Origin: Marinibaculum pumilum
GTDB taxonomy: Bacteria; Pseudomonadota; Alphaproteobacteria; Ferrovibrionales; Ferrovibrionaceae
DNA: 64,000 nucleotides
NCBI RefSeq assembly: GCF_042646425.1
Contig: NZ_JBHRTR010000023.1
Coordinates: 162,898-226,897, forward strand
Reading direction: 5' to 3'
Shown: piece after piece, positions 14,657 through 23,514 of the stretch
How the letters are laid out: the number at the start of each line of letters is the position of its first letter
How positions within the stretch are numbered: the first letter of the stretch is position 1
Made by a program: the position numbers and the translations under genes
The notes under the pieces: generated by a model
What the model saw: only the letters and a program-made list of their open reading frames with translations
The model's database searches: none
What the model was told of the DNA's origin: nothing

Positions 14657-15868
14657 ATGGCGGACGGTCGAGCCGCGCGTCATGCGCTGCTGTCGGCGAC
14701 GGCTTTGGTCTCCGTTGCGGTGGTCATGCCGCAGGGACTGCTTGCGGAAAATGGAGGCGCGCCGATCGCCCTGAAGCTGGGTGGCGAGTTCTACGGCGCC
14801 TTCAGCATTGCCGACCAGACCAGCGGCGCAGGGCCGGACGGGATCGTCGGCACCATTGACGACGCGCCGGGCCAGAACCGGCGCAACAACGGCTTCCTGC
14901 GCGTGTCGCGCATCTTCTTCAGCGGCGACACGAAGCTGGACAACGGGCTCGACGTCGGTGTCCTGGTGAAGCTGAACGCCGAGGATTGCCTCGACCAGAT
15001 CGACGAGGCCTTCATCTGGTTCGAATCCCGTCTCGGCCGCTTCGAGTACGGGGCCACCGACGGCGTCGGCGACAAGATGGTCATCGGCTCGGCCAACCCT
15101 GTCGCCTATCTGGGGCTGAACACCCCGGACCTGCTGCCGGCCAATCCGACCAACAGCCTCGGCGCCGGCAACCTGGCGGCAACGCCGGTGACGACGGTGG
15201 ATACCGCGACCCTGGAGCGGGTGAACTATTTCACGCCGCAGATCCACGGCCTGCAGCTGGGCCTGTCCTATGTGCCGGTGCAATGCCTGGAGGGCAATGC
15301 CGGCACCACGCCCTGCGGCGGCTCCTATGCCGGAATGCCGGCCGGCAATATCGCACAGGGCTATGACTATCTGCAGGGCGCAGCGACCTACGAGCGCCCC
15401 ATCGGGCCGGTCGATCTGGGCCTCTACGCGGCCTATACCCGCGCCGACACGGGCAGCGGTGTGGTCGCGGTCCCGGGTGTCGCCGGCACCGGCGCGCAGC
15501 GGCAATGGGGCGCCGGTGCGTCGATCGGCTATCAAGGGGTCGCGCTGGGCGGGGGCTATCGCCGCTCCCTCGACGATGCCTTTACGGCGGATCTGAACGT
15601 GACCGACTGGAATGCCAGCCTGACCTATGCGACCGGCCCCTGGAGCGGCGGCGTCCAGTATGCGTCGAAGGAGGCGCGCCTGCTGGCGCGGACCGACAGT
15701 TTCGACGGCGTTTCCGTCGGGGCGGCCTATCAGCTGGGCCCGGGCATCAGCCTGTTCGGCGCAGCGCAGTACTATGACTGGAGCACGAACGCCGCCGCCG
15801 CCGCGGTCCGGTCGGCAGCGACCAACGAGGCCTGGACCTTGTCGCTGGGGGCGGGTCTGGCATTCTGA
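14657..15868 (+). CDS. Gram-negative trimeric porin
   Basis: A 403-residue outer membrane protein. The signal peptide (LLSATALVSVAVVMPQGLLA) is followed by the porin start IALKLGGEFYGAFSIADQ and alternating amphipathic strands, with the typical RFEYGATDGVGDKMVIGS constriction-loop region and ending LSLGAGLAF with a terminal phenylalanine for BAM recognition. The ATG at 14657 has GGGGGAGGGGGACGGG upstream. It is a general or substrate-selective diffusion channel; its position just upstream of the acyl-CoA ligase and TRAP catabolic locus suggests it may admit the same solute. A small gap (67 bases) separates it from the cytochrome gene, so it may have its own promoter. Confidence 0.88.
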   Translation: MADGRAARHALLSATALVSVAVVMPQGLLAENGGAPIALKLGGEFYGAFSIADQTSGAGPDGIVGTIDDAPGQNRRNNGFLRVSRIFFSGDTKLDNGLDVGVLVKLNAEDCLDQIDEAFIWFESRLGRFEYGATDGVGDKMVIGSANPVAYLGLNTPDLLPANPTNSLGAGNLAATPVTTVDTATLERVNYFTPQIHGLQLGLSYVPVQCLEGNAGTTPCGGSYAGMPAGNIAQGYDYLQGAATYERPIGPVDLGLYAAYTRADTGSGVVAVPGVAGTGAQRQWGAGASIGYQGVALGGGYRRSLDDAFTADLNVTDWNASLTYATGPWSGGVQYASKEARLLARTDSFDGVSVGAAYQLGPGISLFGAAQYYDWSTNAAAAAVRSAATNEAWTLSLGAGLAF

Positions 15869-15872
15869 CGCC

Positions 15873-17444
15873 ATGCCTGCCCTTCCTGCCGCATTTCCGA
15901 CCGTCGTCCATATGCTGCAGGCGACGGCCGCCCGTGTCCCGACCGCAATCGCCCTGAGCGTCCACGAGGCCGGCCGGCGCAGCCTGGTCCTGGACTACGC
16001 CCAGTACTGGTCCGCCGTCACCGCCTGTGCCGGCATGCTCGCCGCCGCCGGGGCCGGGCGCGGCAGCCGGGTCGCGCTGCTGCTGCCCAACGGCGTCGAT
16101 GCCTGCATCGCTACCTATGGTGCGCTGGCGGCGGGCGCCCAATGCATGCCGCTGAACCCCGCCTATACCGACCACGAGCTGGCGGAGATCCTGGCCGACG
16201 GTGCGCCGCAGGTGCTGCTGGCGACCGCGGGCCGGGCGGCGTCGCTGGCCCCCCTGGCGGCGCGGCTCGGCATCCCGCATTTCCGCACGGTCGCACCCGG
16301 CGAACTGGCTGTCCTTGACGATGGCGGATCCGGCCACGGCCCGGCGCCGCCGCCGGACCCCGACTGGCCGGCCATGCTGCAATATACCGGCGGCACGACG
16401 GGCCGGCCGAAAGGGGTCGACCTGAGCCATCGGGCGACCGCGACGAATGTGGCCCAGCGGGAGGCGATGCTGCCGACCCGGGCAGAGGGCGAACGCATCC
16501 TCTGCGCGATGCCGCTGTTCCATGCCTATGCCCTGGCGATGGGACTGCATCTGGCGGCCGGCTGCGGCGGGCATCTGGCGATCCTGCCGCGCTATCAACC
16601 GGACGCGGTGCTGGACCTTGTGGAGCGGGAGAAGATCACCCTGTTCCCCGGCGCGCCGACGATGTTCGTCGGCCTGATGGCCCATGAACGCTTTGCCGCC
16701 ACTGACTGGCGCACCGTCCGGCTCTGCTATTCCGGTGCCGCACCGCTGCCGGCGGCAACATTGCGGGCATGGGAGGCGGTGGTCGGCGCACCTGTCCTGG
16801 AAGGCTATGGCCAGACCGAAGCCGGGCCGGTGATCAGCTTCAATACCGAAGCGTGCCGCCGACCCGGTTCCGTCGGCCTGCCGGCGCCGGAGACGGAGGT
16901 CGAGATCGTCGACGCCGTGACCGGCGAGGGGCCGTTGCCGCAGGGGCAGGAGGGCGAGATCCGGGTGCGCGGGCCGCAGCTGATGACCGGCTATCGCAAC
17001 CGGTCGGCGGAAACGTCGGAGGCGCTGCGTGGCGGCTGGCTGCATACCGGCGATATCGGCCGCATCGACGGCGACGGGATCCTGTTCATCACCGACCGCA
17101 AGAAGGACATGGCCATTGTCGGCGGCTACAACGTCTATCCGCGGGAGATCGACGAGGTGCTCGCCGCCCATCCCGACGTGGCCGAGGCCGCCGCCGTCCC
17201 GGCCCCGGATGCCTATCGCGGCGAGGTGGTGCGCGCCTTCGTGGTGGCGCGGCCGGGTGCGGCGCCAGAGCCCGAGGCGCTGCTGGCCCATTGCCGGGAG
17301 CGCCTGACCCGCTACAAGTTGCCGGCCAGCATCGACATCGTGGCGGAACTGCCGCGCACCACGGTCGGCAAGACCGACAAGCGCGACCTGCGCCGGATCG
17401 CGGCCGCGCGCTATCCGGCGGAAGCGCCGAAGGAGGAGGCATGA
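15873..17444 (+). CDS. AMP-dependent acyl-CoA ligase
   Basis: A 523-residue ANL-superfamily enzyme that activates a carboxylic acid to its CoA thioester via an acyl-AMP. The ATP loop YTGGTTGRPKG (about residue 172), the GYGQTEAGPV A5 motif, the GWLHTGDIGRID hinge and the catalytic lysine region RTTVGKTDKRDLR near the C-terminus are all intact. It starts 4 bases after the porin stop and ends in an ATGA overlap with the V4R gene, so it is the first gene of the 15.9-19.0 kb unit. The substrate pocket cannot be read reliably; a medium-size or aromatic acid fits family members of this length. Confidence 0.9.
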   Translation: MPALPAAFPTVVHMLQATAARVPTAIALSVHEAGRRSLVLDYAQYWSAVTACAGMLAAAGAGRGSRVALLLPNGVDACIATYGALAAGAQCMPLNPAYTDHELAEILADGAPQVLLATAGRAASLAPLAARLGIPHFRTVAPGELAVLDDGGSGHGPAPPPDPDWPAMLQYTGGTTGRPKGVDLSHRATATNVAQREAMLPTRAEGERILCAMPLFHAYALAMGLHLAAGCGGHLAILPRYQPDAVLDLVEREKITLFPGAPTMFVGLMAHERFAATDWRTVRLCYSGAAPLPAATLRAWEAVVGAPVLEGYGQTEAGPVISFNTEACRRPGSVGLPAPETEVEIVDAVTGEGPLPQGQEGEIRVRGPQLMTGYRNRSAETSEALRGGWLHTGDIGRIDGDGILFITDRKKDMAIVGGYNVYPREIDEVLAAHPDVAEAAAVPAPDAYRGEVVRAFVVARPGAAPEPEALLAHCRERLTRYKLPASIDIVAELPRTTVGKTDKRDLRRIAAARYPAEAPKEEA

Positions 17445-17968
17445 CCAGCGACAGCCCGCCACCGTTCCGCCAGCGCCTGGTCTGGGATGAGGAAGGGGGC
17501 GAGATCCGCGACGGCGCCATCCGATACCTCATCCTGCGTCCCGACGGGCTGATGGGCATGTTCAGCCGCATGCCCCCGGAGGCGCGCGGGCCGGCGCTGG
17601 CTGCCCTGGCGGCCTCGATCGAGGAACATGGCGGCGGGTCGGCGCGGAAATACCGCGACATGGGCGCGGCTGCGCCGGAGGCACTGCTCTCCGTGATCGC
17701 CGGGACGGCACCGCAGCTGGGATGGGGGCGCTGGCGTTTCGGCCCGGTGGCGGCCGGACAGCTGGACCTCACGGTCGGCAATTCGCCGTTCGCCGCGGGC
17801 CATGGCCCGGCGGAACGGCCGGTATGCGCGCCGATATCCGGCATGTTCGCCGCCGTGGCCGGGATGGTCCTCGGCGCGTCCGCGACGGTGGAGGAGGTGG
17901 CCTGCGCCGCGACAGGCGCAGCCGACTGCCGTTTCGTGGCACGGACCGGCGGCACCGGCGCGGCATGA
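17441..17968 (+). CDS. V4R-domain protein
   Basis: A 175-residue protein consisting of one V4R (4-vinyl reductase) domain: IRYLILRPDGLMGMFSRMP, then ISGMFAAVAGMVLG and the C-terminal VEEVACAATGAADCRFVA that ends V4R domains with two cysteines. V4R domains bind small hydrophobic molecules and occur in regulators (XylR/DmpR N-termini) and in chlorophyll biosynthesis; stand-alone copies are less understood. It is coupled on both sides by ATGA overlaps to the acyl-CoA ligase and to the 2-hydroxyacid dehydrogenase, so it belongs to the pathway, perhaps as a ligand-binding accessory. No DNA-binding domain is present. Confidence 0.75.
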   Translation: MTSDSPPPFRQRLVWDEEGGEIRDGAIRYLILRPDGLMGMFSRMPPEARGPALAALAASIEEHGGGSARKYRDMGAAAPEALLSVIAGTAPQLGWGRWRFGPVAAGQLDLTVGNSPFAAGHGPAERPVCAPISGMFAAVAGMVLGASATVEEVACAATGAADCRFVARTGGTGAA

Positions 17969-18966
17969 GCCGGATCCTGATCCCGGACGCGCAGTTCCCC
18001 GACGATTATGCGCTGGAACGGGAGGCGGCCGCCCCCTGCGAGCTGCAGGTCGCCCGTGCGAAGGGTCCCGACGACCTGCCGCCGGCCGACTGGGCGGCCG
18101 CGGATGCGCTGGTGGTCTATCACCGCATGACCTATGGCGCGGACATCGCCGCGCGCTGCCCGAATGTCCGCCTGCTCTGCCGGGTCGGGGTCGGCGTCGA
18201 CAATGTCGATGTCGCGGCCTGGACGGCGCGCGGCGCCGCCGTCTGCAACGTGCCCGACTACGGCACCGACGAAGTGGCGGACCATGCGGTCGCCATGCTG
18301 CTGGCCCTGGCCCGCGGCCTGTTCGCGTTCCAGGGCAGGCTTGCCGGCGGCCGTCGCAGCGACTTCGTGCCGCTGCCGGTGCCGGATCATGTGCGCCGCC
18401 TGTCCGGCGCACGTCTGCTGCTGCTGGGCCTGGGGCCGATCGCGGTGGCGACCGCCCGCCGCGCGCAGGCCTTCGGCATCGACGTCGCGGCCTGGGCCCC
18501 GCGGATGAAAGGCGGCATGGAAAAGGCCCTGGGCATCCGGCGGGTGCACGATCTGGCCTCGGCCCTCGGCGAGGCGGACATGGTCAGCCTGCATCTGGCC
18601 CTGACCGACGAGACGCGGAACCTGATCGATGCCGGTGCGATCGCCGCGATGCGGCCGGGCGCATTGCTGGTGAACACCGCGCGCGGCGGCCTGGTCGACC
18701 TCGACGCGCTGACCGCGGCATTGCAGGAGGGCCGGCTGGGCGGTGCGGCGCTGGACGTCTTCCCGGTGGAGCCGCCGGATCCGGCGCATCCGCTGATCGC
18801 CGCGGTGCGCGACGGCGCCGACTGGGCGCGGGGACGGGTGGTGCTCAGCCCGCACGCCGCCTGGGCGAGCCCCGAGGCGATGGCCGACATGCGGCGCGGT
18901 GCGATCCTGACGGCACGCCGCTTCCTGCTGGATGGCGTGCTGGGCAACGCGGTCGCGACACCTTAG
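17965..18966 (+). CDS. D-isomer-specific 2-hydroxyacid dehydrogenase family protein
   Basis: A 333-residue NAD(P)-dependent oxidoreductase interconverting 2-hydroxy and 2-keto acids. The nucleotide-binding loop is LLLGLGPIAVATARRA (GxGxxA instead of GxGxxG), and the catalytic triad is visible as Arg in NTARGGLVDLDAL, Glu in DVFPVEPPD and His in LSPHAAWAS. The N-terminal catalytic domain contains GVGVDNVDVAAWTARG. It overlaps the V4R gene by 4 bases and ends 238 bases before the TRAP binding-protein gene. D-lactate-, phosphoglycerate- and hydroxypyruvate-type substrates all fall in this family; the context of an aconitase-like enzyme and a lyase suggests a keto acid formed in the same pathway. 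Confidence 0.88.
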   Translation: MSRILIPDAQFPDDYALEREAAAPCELQVARAKGPDDLPPADWAAADALVVYHRMTYGADIAARCPNVRLLCRVGVGVDNVDVAAWTARGAAVCNVPDYGTDEVADHAVAMLLALARGLFAFQGRLAGGRRSDFVPLPVPDHVRRLSGARLLLLGLGPIAVATARRAQAFGIDVAAWAPRMKGGMEKALGIRRVHDLASALGEADMVSLHLALTDETRNLIDAGAIAAMRPGALLVNTARGGLVDLDALTAALQEGRLGGAALDVFPVEPPDPAHPLIAAVRDGADWARGRVVLSPHAAWASPEAMADMRRGAILTARRFLLDGVLGNAVATP

Positions 18967-19204
18967 GGTGTTTGTCTGAACCAACGATGCGGCTGCCGGC
19001 CGCAGGCGTCGGGGAACCCGCCGGGCGGCCTCCTTGCGGGGGCTTTGCGGGCCGGACAGAATACGAATTCAAGGAGCCGCGCGCGCAGGGACGACGCGGG
19101 ACAGACGGAACCGTCCGGGCAATGCATCCGGGGTCCGAGGCTTCATCGGGATTTCCACAACGGTCCGCCAGGCCGGGCCATCCGCTTGGAGAGGGAGACA
19201 GACC
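18967..19204 (+). promoter_or_regulatory. Intergenic leader before the TRAP operon
   Basis: A 238-base non-coding stretch, the longest gap in the 15.9-30.7 kb locus. It contains a perfect short hairpin GACGG-AA-CCGTC (19104-19115) and GC-rich self-complementary stretches near 18990-19050, and ends in the strong ribosome site GGAGAGGGAG. A separate promoter for the transporter and downstream enzymes is likely here, but no clear -35/-10 pair was identified. Confidence 0.4.
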
Positions 19205-20230
19205 ATGACGATCTTTTCGCGCATCGCGCTGGGCGCGGCGGCCGCCGTCGCCATTGCCGGGCTGTCGGCCGCGCCGGCTGCGGCGGACGAGGAAGTCCTG
19301 ACCGCGGTCCATGCCTTCCCGAAGAACCTCGTCTACAGCCAGAGCTTCCTGGAATTCGTCGACAAGGTGAACAAGGAAGGCGAAGGCGTCGTGAAGATCG
19401 AGGTCCGCGGCGGGCCCGAGGCGATCGCCATGTTCGAGCAGCCGCAGGCGGTGCAGCGCGGCGTGGTGGACATGGTCTACACGCCGGGCAGCTTCTACAC
19501 CTCGACGATTCCGGAGAAGGACCTGCTGGTCGCCTCCAGCATTAACGGGCCGGAAGCGCGCGCCAGCGGCGCGCTGGAGATCTACGACCAGATCCACCAG
19601 AAGAACATGGGCGTGAAGTATCTGGGCTGGATGGACAGCGGCATCCCGTTCCACATCTATACGATCGACGAGCCGAAGGTGACGGCGGAGGGCAAGCCGG
19701 ACTTCTCCGGCCTGAAGATGCGCGGCAACCCGATCTACAACGAATGGCTGAAGGGCTATCTGGAGGCCACGGTCGCCACGATCCCGTCGAACGAGGTCTA
19801 TACCGCGCTGGAGCGGGGCACGGTGGACGCCACCCCCTGGACCTCCATCGGCATCATGGACTGGAACTGGGACAAGTTCCTGAAATACCGCATCGACCCG
19901 GCCTTCTTCTCCACCGACCTGGGCGTGATCGTGAACCTGGAGAAATGGAACAGCCTGTCGCCGCAGGCGCAGAAGATCCTGCAGGACGTCGCCATCGCGC
20001 ATGAGAAGTCGAGCTTCGAGGCGCTGCAGGAGCAGCAGAACTCCGAATATGCCGAGCAGGAGAAGCGCGGCATCAAGTCCTTCAAGCTGAGCGAAGAGGC
20101 GGCCGCCGCCTATGTCAACGCCGCCAAGGCGGCGGCGATGGAGCGGATGAAGACCGATATGGAGGCGAAGGGCCGGGCCGGCGATTTCGACATGCTGGTC
20201 GAGAAGTTCAAGGCCGGCGGCCAGTCCTGA
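19205..20230 (+). CDS. dctP: TRAP transporter periplasmic solute-binding subunit (DctP)
   Basis: A 341-residue exported binding protein. The signal peptide (ALGAAAAVAIAGLSAAPAAA) precedes a DctP domain with VLTAVHAFPKNLVYSQSFLEF, KIEVRGGPEAIAMFEQ, the ligand-carboxylate region SGLKMRGNPIYNEWLKGYL with its conserved arginine, and the VYTALERGTVDATPWTS segment. The KMRG arginine normally makes the salt bridge to the carboxylate of the ligand, so an organic acid substrate is expected. It is transcribed with the DctQ and DctM genes and the downstream enzymes, which should degrade the imported compound. Confidence 0.93.
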   Translation: MTIFSRIALGAAAAVAIAGLSAAPAAADEEVLTAVHAFPKNLVYSQSFLEFVDKVNKEGEGVVKIEVRGGPEAIAMFEQPQAVQRGVVDMVYTPGSFYTSTIPEKDLLVASSINGPEARASGALEIYDQIHQKNMGVKYLGWMDSGIPFHIYTIDEPKVTAEGKPDFSGLKMRGNPIYNEWLKGYLEATVATIPSNEVYTALERGTVDATPWTSIGIMDWNWDKFLKYRIDPAFFSTDLGVIVNLEKWNSLSPQAQKILQDVAIAHEKSSFEALQEQQNSEYAEQEKRGIKSFKLSEEAAAAYVNAAKAAAMERMKTDMEAKGRAGDFDMLVEKFKAGGQS

Positions 20231-20246
20231 CCGTCGCCTGACCGGT

Positions 20247-20279
20247 ACCGTGGCCGGCGCCGAACCCGCCGGCCGCGGT
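20247..20279 (+). other. Stem-loop between dctP and dctQ
   Basis: ACCG-T-GGCCGGCG (20247-20259), loop CCGAACC, and CGCCGGCC-G-CGGT (20267-20279) form a 13-bp stem with one G-U pair. Lacking a T-tract, it probably protects or separates the dctP message, which is usually needed in excess over the permease subunits. Confidence 0.6.
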
Positions 20280-20316
20280 TCCCCGCCTGTGCCAACTGAG
20301 ACCGGATCCACCGCCG

Positions 20317-20835
20317 TTGTCCGCGCCCCTGGCCCCCCTTGTCCGCGCCTATGACTGGATGATCACCGCACTCGCCGTTGTGGCGGGGATCATGCTGTTC
20401 CTGACCGCCCTGGTGGTCGCCCTGCAGATCCTGCTGCGGGAGACCGCCCTGCAGGCGCCGGACTGGCTGTTCACCTCGGTGGAGTTCGGCCTGCTCTACA
20501 TGACCATGTTCAGCGTACCCTGGCTGATGCGCGAACGTGGCCATATCTACATCGAACTTCTGACCGCGTCGGTGCCGGACGCGACCCGCCACGTGATCAG
20601 CCGCTGCGTCGCCGCCGGAGCGGCCGTCGTCTGCGCCATTCTGACCTGGTACGGCATCGACTTCGTGGCGGGCGACATCGCGACGGCGAAGTACGACTGG
20701 CGGGCGCCCGACATCCCGCGCGCCTGGGTCAGCATTTCGCTGCCGATCGGCTTCGGCCTGCTCGGCATCGAATGCCTGCGCTATGTCTTCGGCCGCGAGA
20801 TCCTGCACAGCGGCGAGATCGGCATCCATGAATAG
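20317..20835 (+). CDS. dctQ: TRAP transporter small permease subunit (DctQ)
   Basis: A 172-residue inner membrane protein with four hydrophobic segments: ITALAVVAGIMLFLTALVVALQILL, WLFTSVEFGLLYMTMFSVPWLM, HVISRCVAAGAAVVCAILTWYG and VSISLPIGFGLLGIECLRYVFG, with the conserved MRERGHIYIELL between the second and third. It starts at TTG 20317, the farthest start that keeps the normal family N-terminus; no strong ribosome site is seen, so the exact start is uncertain. DctQ pairs with DctM to form the Na+-dependent permease. A long-looped inverted repeat (20855-20862 with 20891-20898) lies in the 67 bases before dctM. Confidence 0.9.
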   Translation: MSAPLAPLVRAYDWMITALAVVAGIMLFLTALVVALQILLRETALQAPDWLFTSVEFGLLYMTMFSVPWLMRERGHIYIELLTASVPDATRHVISRCVAAGAAVVCAILTWYGIDFVAGDIATAKYDWRAPDIPRAWVSISLPIGFGLLGIECLRYVFGREILHSGEIGIHE

Positions 20836-20902
20836 GCCGCTCCCGTCGGACTGCCTGTCCCGCAAGGTACCGCGGCACTGCCGGACGGGACGGGACAGCT
20901 AG

Positions 20903-22222
20903 ATGGAGTGGTACTGGGCCTTTGCCCTGATGATCGGGATGATCCTGGCGCTGATGGCGTTCGGCTTCCCGGTGGCGCTCGCCTTCATCACCGCCAACCT
21001 GATCGGCGCCGTGATCTTCATGGGCGGCAGCGGCGGCATCCTGACCTTCCTGGGCAATGCCTTCGAGTCCATGACCTCCTTCGCCCTGGCGCCGGTGCCG
21101 CTGTTCCTGCTGATGGGGGAGCTGTTCTTCCATACCGGCCTGGCGAACCGCATGTTCGACGCGGTCGACCGGCTGCTCGGCCGGGTGCCGGGGCGGCTGT
21201 CCTACGTCACCGTCGCGGGCGGCACCGCCTTCGCCACCCTGTCGGGGTCGAGCATGGGCTCCACCGCGCTGATGGGCTCGCTGATGGTCCCGGAGATGAC
21301 GAAGCGGGGCTACAAGAAGATCCTGTCGATCGGGCCGATCCTGGGGACCGGCGGCCTGGCGATGATCATCCCGCCCTCGGCCCTGGGGGTGCTGCTGGCG
21401 ACCCTGGCGAAGATCGACGTGGGCAAGCTGCTGATCGCCGGCGTCGTGCCGGGGCTGGTGCTGGCGTCGATGTATGCCGCGATGATCTTCGGCATCACCA
21501 TGGTCGACAAGAAGGCGGCGCCCGCCTACGACATGCCGCCGGTGGCCCTGGCGGAGAAGCTGCGGATGTTCCTGGTGAACATCGGTCCGATGGCCCTGGT
21601 GGTCGTCATCGTCATCGCCTTCATGCTGCTGGGCTGGGCGACGCCGAGCGAGGCCGCGGCCGTCGGCGTGATCGGGGTCCTGCTGCTGGCGCTGGCATAT
21701 CGGGCGCTGACCTGGAAATCGCTTGTGAAGAGTGTAACCGGCGCGCTGCGGGTCACGGCGATGGCCTTCCTGATCATCTTCGGTTCCGCGACCTTCAGCC
21801 AGCTGCTGTCCTGGTCGGGTGCCTCCAGCGGCCTGATCGGCTGGGTCACCGGCTTCGACCTGGCGCCGCTGGTGATGTTGCTGGCAATGTTCGGCATCCT
21901 CCTGGTCCTGGGGATGTTCATGGACCAGCTGTCGATGATGCTGCTGACGATCCCCATATTCTATCCGCTGGCCACCCTGCAGCTGGGCTTCGACCCGATC
22001 TGGTTCGGCGTCGTCGTGCTGCTGGCGCTGGAGATCAGCTTCACGACGCCGCCCTTCGGCCTGCTGCTGTTCGTGATGAAGGGGGTGGCGCCGAAGGGCA
22101 CGACGATGGCCGAGATCTATGTCGCGGCGATCCCCTTCATGGCCTGTGCGATGCTGCTGGTGGCGCTGCTGATCATCGAGCCGCAGATCGCGCTCTGGCT
22201 GCCGAACCTGGGAAGTCCCTGA
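20903..22222 (+). CDS. dctM: TRAP transporter large permease subunit (DctM)
   Basis: A 439-residue protein with about 12 hydrophobic segments, the translocating subunit of the TRAP transporter. Family stretches include FPVALAFITANLIGAVIFMGG, the GSSMGSTALMGSLMVPEM loop that holds the ion/substrate site in TRAP permeases, LGTGGLAMIIPPSALGVLLATL, and the late TPPFGLLLFVMKGVAP. It starts with ATG at 20903 after GGACAGCTAG and is followed after only 2 bases by the aconitase-like large subunit gene, linking uptake directly to metabolism. An open frame of more than 500 codons on the opposite strand here is a GC-content shadow. Confidence 0.94.
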   Translation: MEWYWAFALMIGMILALMAFGFPVALAFITANLIGAVIFMGGSGGILTFLGNAFESMTSFALAPVPLFLLMGELFFHTGLANRMFDAVDRLLGRVPGRLSYVTVAGGTAFATLSGSSMGSTALMGSLMVPEMTKRGYKKILSIGPILGTGGLAMIIPPSALGVLLATLAKIDVGKLLIAGVVPGLVLASMYAAMIFGITMVDKKAAPAYDMPPVALAEKLRMFLVNIGPMALVVVIVIAFMLLGWATPSEAAAVGVIGVLLLALAYRALTWKSLVKSVTGALRVTAMAFLIIFGSATFSQLLSWSGASSGLIGWVTGFDLAPLVMLLAMFGILLVLGMFMDQLSMMLLTIPIFYPLATLQLGFDPIWFGVVVLLALEISFTTPPFGLLLFVMKGVAPKGTTMAEIYVAAIPFMACAMLLVALLIIEPQIALWLPNLGSP

Positions 22223-22224
22223 CG

Positions 22225-23514
22225 ATGCAGGCACCACTGCCATCGACCCTGGCGGAGCGGATCGTCGCCCGCGCGGCGGGCCGCGACCGGGTGCGGCCGG
22301 GCGAGATCGTCACCGCCCGGGTCGACCTGGCGATGATCCACGATTCCGGCGGGCCCCGGCGCGTCAAGCCGATGCTGGAGGAGCTGGGCACCGGGGTCTG
22401 GGACCCGGACCGGGTGGTGGTGGTATCCGACCACTACGTGCCGGCGGTCGATGCGCAGAGCGCGGCGATCCTGAAGCTCACCCGCGACTGGGTGAAGGCG
22501 CAGTCGATCCGCCATTTCTACGACCAGATGGGAATCTGCCACGTGGTGCTGCCGGAGCGCGGGCATCTGCGGCCCGGCCAGTTCGTCGTCGGCGGCGACA
22601 GCCATTCGCCGACCGGCGGCGCCTGGGGCGCCTTCATGTTCGGCATCGGCGCCACCGACATGGCCGGGGTGCTGGCGACCGGGGAGACCTGGCTGCGGGT
22701 GCCGGAGACGATCCTGCTGCACTGGAGCGGCGCGCTGGCGGACGGCGTCTGCGCCAAGGACATGATGCTGCATCTCTGCGCCACCCTGGGCATGGATGGC
22801 GGCCGCTACCAGGTGGTGCAATATGCCGGCCCGACGATCGCCGGCCTGTCGATGACGGAGCGCATGACTCTCAGCAACATGGCGGCGGAACTGGGGGCGC
22901 AGACCGGCCTGATCGCGCCGGATGCCGTGACGGCGGAGGCGATCCGCGCCGCCGGCGGCGATCCCGGTGCCTGGCAGGACTGGCAGGACGATCCCGACGC
23001 GCCGGTGGCGGAACGCCACGACTTCGACGCCGCCGCCCTGGTCCCGCAGGTCGCCGCCCCGCACAGCCCCGCCAATGCCGGGCCGGTGATGGATGCCGAA
23101 CCGACCGCGATCGACCAGTGCTATATCGGCGCCTGCACCGGCGCCAAGCTGGAGGACCTGCACGCGGCCGCCCGGGTGCTGAAGGGGCGCCGCGTGGCGG
23201 CGGGCACGCGCCTTCTGCTGGCGCCGGCCTCCACCCGGATCACGGCCGCCGCGGCGGCCGACGGCACCCTGGCCGCCCTGACGGAGGCCGGCGCCATCCT
23301 GCTGCCGTCCGGCTGCGGCGCCTGCGCCGGCTATGGCGCCGGCGTGCTGGCGGAGGACGAGACCTGCATGGCCTCCACCGCCCGCAACTTCCGCGGCCGG
23401 ATGGGGGCGGCCAGCGCCAAGGTCTGGCTGGGCTCGCCCTACACGGTGGCGGCGACGGCGGTCGCCGGCTGCATCGCCGATCCGCGACCGCTGCTGGCGG
23501 AGGCGCCGCGATGA
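22225..23514 (+). CDS. Aconitase/isopropylmalate-isomerase-type hydro-lyase, large subunit
   Basis: A 429-residue LeuC-like protein of the aconitase superfamily. It should hold a [4Fe-4S] cluster through Cys304 (IGACTGAKLEDL), Cys364 and Cys367 (SGCGACAGYGAG). Other family elements are VVVSDHYVPA, GDSHSPTGGAWGAFMFGIGATDMAGVLATGETWLRVPE and MASTARNFRGRMG. The enzyme class dehydrates and rehydrates hydroxy di- or tricarboxylates. It is followed by its small swivel subunit in an ATGA overlap and by an isocitrate-lyase-family enzyme, the same pairing as dimethylmalate dehydratase with dimethylmalate lyase in nicotinate fermenters, so a substituted malate is a plausible substrate. Leucine biosynthesis is unlikely: no other leu gene is present and the context is catabolic. 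Confidence 0.88.
   Translation: MQAPLPSTLAERIVARAAGRDRVRPGEIVTARVDLAMIHDSGGPRRVKPMLEELGTGVWDPDRVVVVSDHYVPAVDAQSAAILKLTRDWVKAQSIRHFYDQMGICHVVLPERGHLRPGQFVVGGDSHSPTGGAWGAFMFGIGATDMAGVLATGETWLRVPETILLHWSGALADGVCAKDMMLHLCATLGMDGGRYQVVQYAGPTIAGLSMTERMTLSNMAAELGAQTGLIAPDAVTAEAIRAAGGDPGAWQDWQDDPDAPVAERHDFDAAALVPQVAAPHSPANAGPVMDAEPTAIDQCYIGACTGAKLEDLHAAARVLKGRRVAAGTRLLLAPASTRITAAAAADGTLAALTEAGAILLPSGCGACAGYGAGVLAEDETCMASTARNFRGRMGAASAKVWLGSPYTVAATAVAGCIADPRPLLAEAPR

Noticed and set aside
20729..22243. Long open frame (504 codons) on the minus strand opposite dctM
   Set aside because: Composition is His/Gln/Arg-rich, typical of antisense reading of GC-rich membrane protein codons; no family pattern, and the plus strand is a clear DctM.
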